In this document: piece after piece, positions 60,470-64,000 of the stretch
Layout of the letters: every line of letters starts with the position of its first letter
Position numbering within the stretch: position 1 is the stretch's first letter
Origin: Arthrobacter sp. Edens01
GTDB taxonomy: Bacteria > Actinomycetota > Actinomycetes > Actinomycetales > Micrococcaceae
Assembly: GCF_001307035.1 (NCBI RefSeq)
Contig: NZ_LKIU01000004.1
Location: 174,089-238,088 of the forward strand
Reading direction: 5' to 3'
DNA length: 64,000 nucleotides
Program-made: the position numbers and the translations under genes
Notes under the pieces: model-generated
What the model saw: only the letters and a program-made list of their open reading frames with translations
What the model was told of the DNA's origin: nothing
Databases searched by the model: none

Positions 60470-61132
60470 ATGAGTGAGTCTCGACCCCCGTCCTCCCTGC
60501 TGGACTTTCCACGGCCGTCCGTGGCCGTGGACACTGCTGCGCTGACTGTCGACGACGGCGCGCTGAAGGTCCTGCTCGTGCGCCGGCGGGAGAAGCACCA
60601 TCCCGGGGAGTGGGCGCTGCCGGGCACTTTCCTGAGAGAACGCGAAACCCTGGCAGCTGCCGTCCTGCGCTCGCTCCGGGACAAAGCAGGAATTGAGGGG
60701 AGGGTTCCTCAACAGCTACACGTCTTCGACGACCCTGGCCGTGACGACCGAGGCTGGACCTTGTCAGTGGCCCACCTGGACGCGGTTCCGTTCCGCGAAC
60801 TAGAGAAGCCGCTGGAATCCGACGACGTCCGGCTGGCTTCGGTGACACCGGACGCGGAGCTTATTGCCGGCCTTCCCTACGGCCACGCGGAGATGGTGCT
60901 CCTGGCGGTCGACCGGCTGCGGCAGGATTATGCGCGCGTGCCGGACCCCGCAGGGCTGTTGGAGCAACCTTTCACGTTGAAGGAGCTCCGGGATCTGCAT
61001 GAGGCGGTCGCTGGGCGGTCTCTGATGCGCGATACCTTCCGGCGCCAGATGGAGCCGCAGCTGATGGGGACGGGGGAGATGTCCGACGGCACCCGCGGCC
61101 GGCCTTCGCGGCTGTGGCGGCGGGGACGCTAG
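60470..61132 (+). CDS. nrtR: NrtR-type Nudix transcriptional regulator
   Basis: About 220 residues: an N-terminal Nudix-like domain (VAVDTAALTVDDGALKVLLV, WALPGTFLRERETLAAAV, LRDKAGIE; the catalytic Nudix box is degenerate, as in sensor-type NrtR) and a C-terminal winged helix (FTLKELRDLHEAVAGRSLM, RDTFRRQM). NrtR senses ADP-ribose and represses NAD genes. The ATG at 60470 is preferred; the longer frame begins inside the operator region. Confidence 0.84.
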   Translation: MSESRPPSSLLDFPRPSVAVDTAALTVDDGALKVLLVRRREKHHPGEWALPGTFLRERETLAAAVLRSLRDKAGIEGRVPQQLHVFDDPGRDDRGWTLSVAHLDAVPFRELEKPLESDDVRLASVTPDAELIAGLPYGHAEMVLLAVDRLRQDYARVPDPAGLLEQPFTLKELRDLHEAVAGRSLMRDTFRRQMEPQLMGTGEMSDGTRGRPSRLWRRGR

Positions 61133-61183
61133 GGTTTGTTCAGTCAGTCCAGGAGTGGCTTTTTGCCCGCGTAGGCTTCTCGT

Positions 61184-62335
61184 ATGAAATTGAGCAGAGC
61201 ATTAGAGCAACAGATTGCAGTGTTTGGCGAGAGCGGCAGCGGAAAGACAGTCATGCTTTCCTCGTTTTACGGGGCTACCCAAGAGCCTGCCTACCTGCAA
61301 AAGAACTTGTTCCACGTGGTGGCAGACGATATTGGCCAAGGCGCTCGTTTACACCGCAATTACTTGGGAATGCGCGATTCAAATCGTCTGCCCATGCTAA
61401 CGAAGTTCACGGCTGCCTCGTACAGTTTTTCTATCAGGTTGAAGGAAGGTGCGAAGGCCAAGGCCTTTAGGGGCCAGCCGTTCGATGCTCTGCGTCTGGT
61501 TTGGCATGACTACCCCGGGGAATGGTTTGAGCAGGGGGTAAGCGGGTCCACCGAAGCTCTGCATCGAGTTGACGCATTTAAGTCCCTCCTTGGGTCTGAT
61601 GTGGCATTCCTGCTGGTTGATGCCCAGCGCCTGTTGGACAACGCGGGTGAAGAAGAGCGGTACCTGAAATCGTTGATGGCAAACTTCCGGAATGGTCTCT
61701 TGTCGTTGAAAGACGGTCTGCTGGAGGACGGGAAACCAATTGCAGATTTTCCTCGTATCTGGGTGATGGCCCTCTCCAAAGCCGATTTGTTGCCAGACAT
61801 GGATGTATTTAGGTTCCGGGATCTTCTTATTGAGAAGGCCTGTGACGACATGGATGCGCTGCGAAAGGTACTGGCCGAACTGGTAGACGGAAGTGACGCT
61901 CTGTCAGTGGGGGAGGATTTCGTTCTCTTCTCATCCGCGCGGTTCAACGGGGGCGGGATTGAAGTCGACAAGCGCATCGGCATCGAATTAATCCAACCGA
62001 TGGCAGCCATACTCCCGTTCGAGCGGCATGCCAAGTGGGCTCATGCTATGCAACTCCCCAGGAAAGTTGTCGAGAATCTATTGGGTGGGGTCGGAGCTTT
62101 GGCAGCTGCCGTGTCTGGGCGCAAGCTGAATATTCCTGGCCCCATCGGCCACCTGGCTAACTTGATCGGCCCGAGCGTTCTCAACAGTGCGGTGAATTTG
62201 GCCGGGGACAAGGTGAGAGAAATGAATGCTGACGCTATGGCTAAGCGAGAGTACCTTGCCGCGACGTTGACCCGTTTCAAGATGGACTTGGACCAGGCGG
62301 AAGAGGACGGCATCCTTCTGAGGAGTCGCAGATGA
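61184..62335 (+). CDS. TRAFAC-type P-loop GTPase, YcjX-like DYPGEW motif
   Basis: A 383-residue P-loop protein: GESGSGKT at 15-22, Walker B with WHDYPGEWF at about 107-115 (a DxPGEW motif as in YcjX/DUF463 proteins), and a guanine-specificity-like SKADLL. The C-terminal ~110 residues are helical with a glycine-rich, mildly hydrophobic stretch (LLGGVGALAAAVSG, LANLIGPSVLNSAV), hinting at membrane contact. No good ribosome site. It is more AT-rich at third positions than the genes to its left, suggesting transfer. Coupled to the next gene by ATGA. Confidence 0.8.
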   Translation: MKLSRALEQQIAVFGESGSGKTVMLSSFYGATQEPAYLQKNLFHVVADDIGQGARLHRNYLGMRDSNRLPMLTKFTAASYSFSIRLKEGAKAKAFRGQPFDALRLVWHDYPGEWFEQGVSGSTEALHRVDAFKSLLGSDVAFLLVDAQRLLDNAGEEERYLKSLMANFRNGLLSLKDGLLEDGKPIADFPRIWVMALSKADLLPDMDVFRFRDLLIEKACDDMDALRKVLAELVDGSDALSVGEDFVLFSSARFNGGGIEVDKRIGIELIQPMAAILPFERHAKWAHAMQLPRKVVENLLGGVGALAAAVSGRKLNIPGPIGHLANLIGPSVLNSAVNLAGDKVREMNADAMAKREYLAATLTRFKMDLDQAEEDGILLRSRR

Positions 62336-62661
62336 GCCTCATTTGGGCGACCCGGGGGCGGGCATGGGGTTTCAAGTTCCTCCGGGATGGTGGGTTCGAG
62401 GACCCGCTGCCTGTTTATCAAGAGGCCTTTGCCGGCTTGGAGGATGAGCCCGAGGTCTGTCGCCGGGCTAGCCACAGGGTTGCACTGAGGTTTCTAGATC
62501 CGGAAGGGCGAACGGACAGGGCGGGAAGGGTTATCCCACACGATTTTGTCATCTCCGGGGCGCCAGCCGAGGTAATTGAATCAGTCGCCGATGGGCTCCA
62601 GATAATCTGGCCTCAAGTCGCCGACGAATACGCGCGCGACTGGCCAGAGGCGACCTCCTAG
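62332..62661 (+). CDS. Small partner of the GTPase
   Basis: A 109-residue protein (GFKFLRDGGFEDPLPVYQEA, RVALRFLDPEGRTDRAGRVI, QIIWPQVADEYARDWPEA) that I cannot assign. It starts inside the GTPase stop (4-bp overlap), so the two are co-translated and probably act together. It is soluble and acidic, with no evident motif. Confidence 0.72.
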   Translation: MSLIWATRGRAWGFKFLRDGGFEDPLPVYQEAFAGLEDEPEVCRRASHRVALRFLDPEGRTDRAGRVIPHDFVISGAPAEVIESVADGLQIIWPQVADEYARDWPEATS

Positions 62662-62729
62662 GGGCCAAAACGAGGCGCGGTCTGCGAGGCGAGCTTTGGA
62701 ACGCTCGTTGACATGAGCGACCCGGACGG

Positions 62730-62766
62730 GCGCTTGCTGACCGAACAAGGTTCCCTCAGCAAGCGC
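62730..62766. other. Large perfect inverted repeat
   Basis: GCGCTTGCTGA (62730-62740) and TCAGCAAGCGC (62756-62766) form an 11-bp perfect stem with a 15-base loop. It lies between the GTPase module and the insertion sequence; no T-run follows, so it may be a terminator-like structure or the mark of an earlier element. Confidence 0.6.
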
Positions 62767-62793
62767 TCGGCGGTCGTCAGTGTTTGCTTACGC

Positions 62794-64000
62794 GGCTCTT
62801 CACGGTTCGTGGTGAGTGTTCTGCCGTGATGGGTGTTCATGCCACTGTTCTGGCGGCACTGCGCAACAGGATACGCGTTTTGTAGTTGCGTGCGTTGGTG
62901 AACCCCCGGCCCGTCCTTTTGATGTGTTTGATAGCCGTGTTGTTTGCCTCAACTTTCGCTGTTGTCGCACCAGTGACGATAAGGACTTCGATCTCTTTCC
63001 ACCATCGGCAGACGGTGCGCCAGAGCCGGTTCGTTTCTGGCTGCGCGGATTGTTCGACCAGAGTCTGCAGTCGGTCTTTCGCGGCTGCCGCGTCGGCAAG
63101 GGATCCGGTGGCAAGCAAGGCCCGCAGCTGTTCTTTGACCAGCCAAGCCGCCTGCAGCTTCCCGGTGGCATCGTCCGTGGCGAAGACGGTGTTCAGCCTG
63201 TCCCTGGCCCGCTCTGAGAGCGTGTCCCCGGCGCGCAGGAGCAGCCGCCGGTTGGCCCAGACCGGGTCGATGGATCGTCCCCGCCGGCCGTGGACCTGCT
63301 GGGTGAGGCGTTGCCGGACTTCGGTGAGCATGTCGTTGCCAAGCTTGACCAGGTGGAACGCATCGACGGAGACCGCGGTGCGCGGCAGCCACATCCGCAG
63401 GGCCTTTCGGAACGCTGCTGACGGATCGATCGCGACCACCTGAACACCCAGGCGCCATTGGAGGGGCCGGGCGAAGAGCCAGTCACCGACTCCTTGGCTG
63501 TCACGGCCGTCCACGATGCCCAGGACCTTTCCGCTATCGAGATCGACAATGGTGGTCATCCAGGGTTCGTAGCGTTTCCAGGCTTTGGTGGCCGGGTCGC
63601 GGAAGAACCGCACTGACCGGTAGCGGTGTTCATCGATGCCGAGCATCCGCGGGGCCAGTGCATCAACGTCAGGCAGCGTCAGTGCCGCGGTGTCCAGCGC
63701 GCGCTGGACCAGCCACCACGAGACGCCGAACGAGGAGGCAGCTTCCGCCGCGGCTCGTCCGGATCCGATCACAGCCGATACCAGGGCCTCACGGAGCCGG
63801 CGGGTGGACCGGGCCCGGCGCGGGACTTGGGCGGTCTCCTCGGTGAAGGTTCGGCGGGGACACAAATACTCGCCACAAAAGAATCTCCGCTTGGCCCAGA
63901 GCACTTCAACCGGGCCCGCGACGGGGACGTCACGCAGGCGCTGGGATCGGCGGGAATGAACCCGGGTGCTGATCACCCCGCAGGACGGGCAACCGGCCTC
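62794..64000 (-). mobile_element. ISL3-family insertion sequence (one end visible)
   Basis: The transposase below reads outward to the window edge. The visible end is placed at 62794, where GGCTCTTCACGG begins; ISL3 elements commonly have GGCTCTTC-type ends and make 8-bp target copies. The other end is not in the window, so the duplication cannot be tested. Confidence 0.72.
62837..64000 (-). CDS. ISL3-family transposase (5' end outside window)
   Basis: The frame runs through the right edge (its first visible codons give a zinc-finger piece CPSCG), leaving 387 residues. Landmarks are CPRRTFTEE, SFGVSWWLVQRAL, the first Asp in MLGIDEHRYRSVRF, DLDSGKVLGIVDGRDSQGV, VAIDPSAAFRKALR, VDAFHLVKLGNDML, and the final Glu region VEANNTAIKHIKRTGRGFTN. 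The reading frame is intact as far as seen, so the copy may be active. Confidence 0.92.
   Translation of the reverse strand, partial: EAGCPSCGVISTRVHSRRSQRLRDVPVAGPVEVLWAKRRFFCGEYLCPRRTFTEETAQVPRRARSTRRLREALVSAVIGSGRAAAEAASSFGVSWWLVQRALDTAALTLPDVDALAPRMLGIDEHRYRSVRFFRDPATKAWKRYEPWMTTIVDLDSGKVLGIVDGRDSQGVGDWLFARPLQWRLGVQVVAIDPSAAFRKALRMWLPRTAVSVDAFHLVKLGNDMLTEVRQRLTQQVHGRRGRSIDPVWANRRLLLRAGDTLSERARDRLNTVFATDDATGKLQAAWLVKEQLRALLATGSLADAAAAKDRLQTLVEQSAQPETNRLWRTVCRWWKEIEVLIVTGATTAKVEANNTAIKHIKRTGRGFTNARNYKTRILLRSAARTVA

Noticed and set aside
1..64000. tRNA, rRNA, CRISPR array or replication origin
   Set aside because: No cloverleaf, rRNA-like stretch, regularly spaced repeat or DnaA-box cluster was recognised by eye; a tRNAscan or covariance search would be decisive.

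Overview
The window is GC-rich and gene-dense, with many 4-bp ATGA/GTGA start-stop overlaps, Excalibur proteins, MHS transporters, CUT1 ABC systems with no local ATPase, and NrtR and GntR/FCD regulators. This gene set and style fit an actinobacterium of the Micrococcaceae (Arthrobacter-like). The assignment is inference from gene content, since no rRNA or tRNA gene was recognised.

1-14 kb is mostly ordinary housekeeping and stress content: a GntR regulator cut by the window edge, polyphosphate kinase 2, a secreted HNH lipoprotein, an acetyltransferase, a deazaflavin-type reductase, GluQ-RS, an LLM oxidoreductase, a deaminase, a secreted alpha/beta hydrolase with a Gly/Lys/His/Pro tail, a metallo-hydrolase/TetR divergent pair with two tandem operator palindromes, an arsR-SRPBCC-SRPBCC-VOC operon whose last gene is truncated, and thiol peroxidase. 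From 12.4 to 17.9 kb lie four related membrane proteins (proline-rich head, two membrane segments, extracytoplasmic domain with a conserved Cys pair), interrupted only by tpx.

18-31 kb holds transport: a three-gene CUT1 importer (19.4-22.6 kb), a rhodanese, a sortase next to a probable surface protein, and a chvE-mmsA-mmsB sugar importer preceded by a Crp/GlxR-like palindrome. Two tandem small membrane paralogues follow. 31-44 kb is a catabolic cluster: GntR/FCD regulator, M20 hydrolase, PLP aminotransferase, creatinase/ectoine-hydrolase-like M24 protein, D-2-hydroxyacid dehydrogenase, class III aminotransferase, FAD/Fe-S oxidoreductase, semialdehyde dehydrogenase and MHS permease. A TTGT-N2-ACAA palindrome lies both before the regulator and in the central divergent promoter, suggesting one regulon.

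43.85-47.9 kb is a genomic scar. Degraded pieces of an mmsB, an M20 hydrolase, a small membrane paralogue, an HNH protein and an MHS permease surround one intact 928-residue protein with a long coiled coil and a C-terminal S1 domain. Four of the five pieces match intact genes at 28-44 kb, so the scar looks like remains of a second, diverged copy of that block.

48-58 kb is the most unusual intact region: a minus-strand run of a homing-endonuclease-repeat/zinc-ribbon protein, an RNase H, a 16-codon leader ORF, an AddB-like nuclease without a visible ATPase site or Fe-S cysteines, an AddA-like helicase-nuclease and a GIY-YIG protein. The first two genes carry near-identical copies of a motif matching the LexA-independent (PafBC / RecA-NDp) DNA-damage promoter, also found before the first membrane paralogue at 12.4 kb. 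I infer a DNA-damage-induced nucleic-acid processing system, possibly also defensive.

58-64 kb has an ADP-ribosyl-glycohydrolase/phosphatase fusion with an ARPP-1 partner, divergent from an NrtR-type Nudix regulator across a perfect palindrome, then a two-gene P-loop GTPase module that looks recently acquired, and finally an ISL3-family insertion sequence running off the window.
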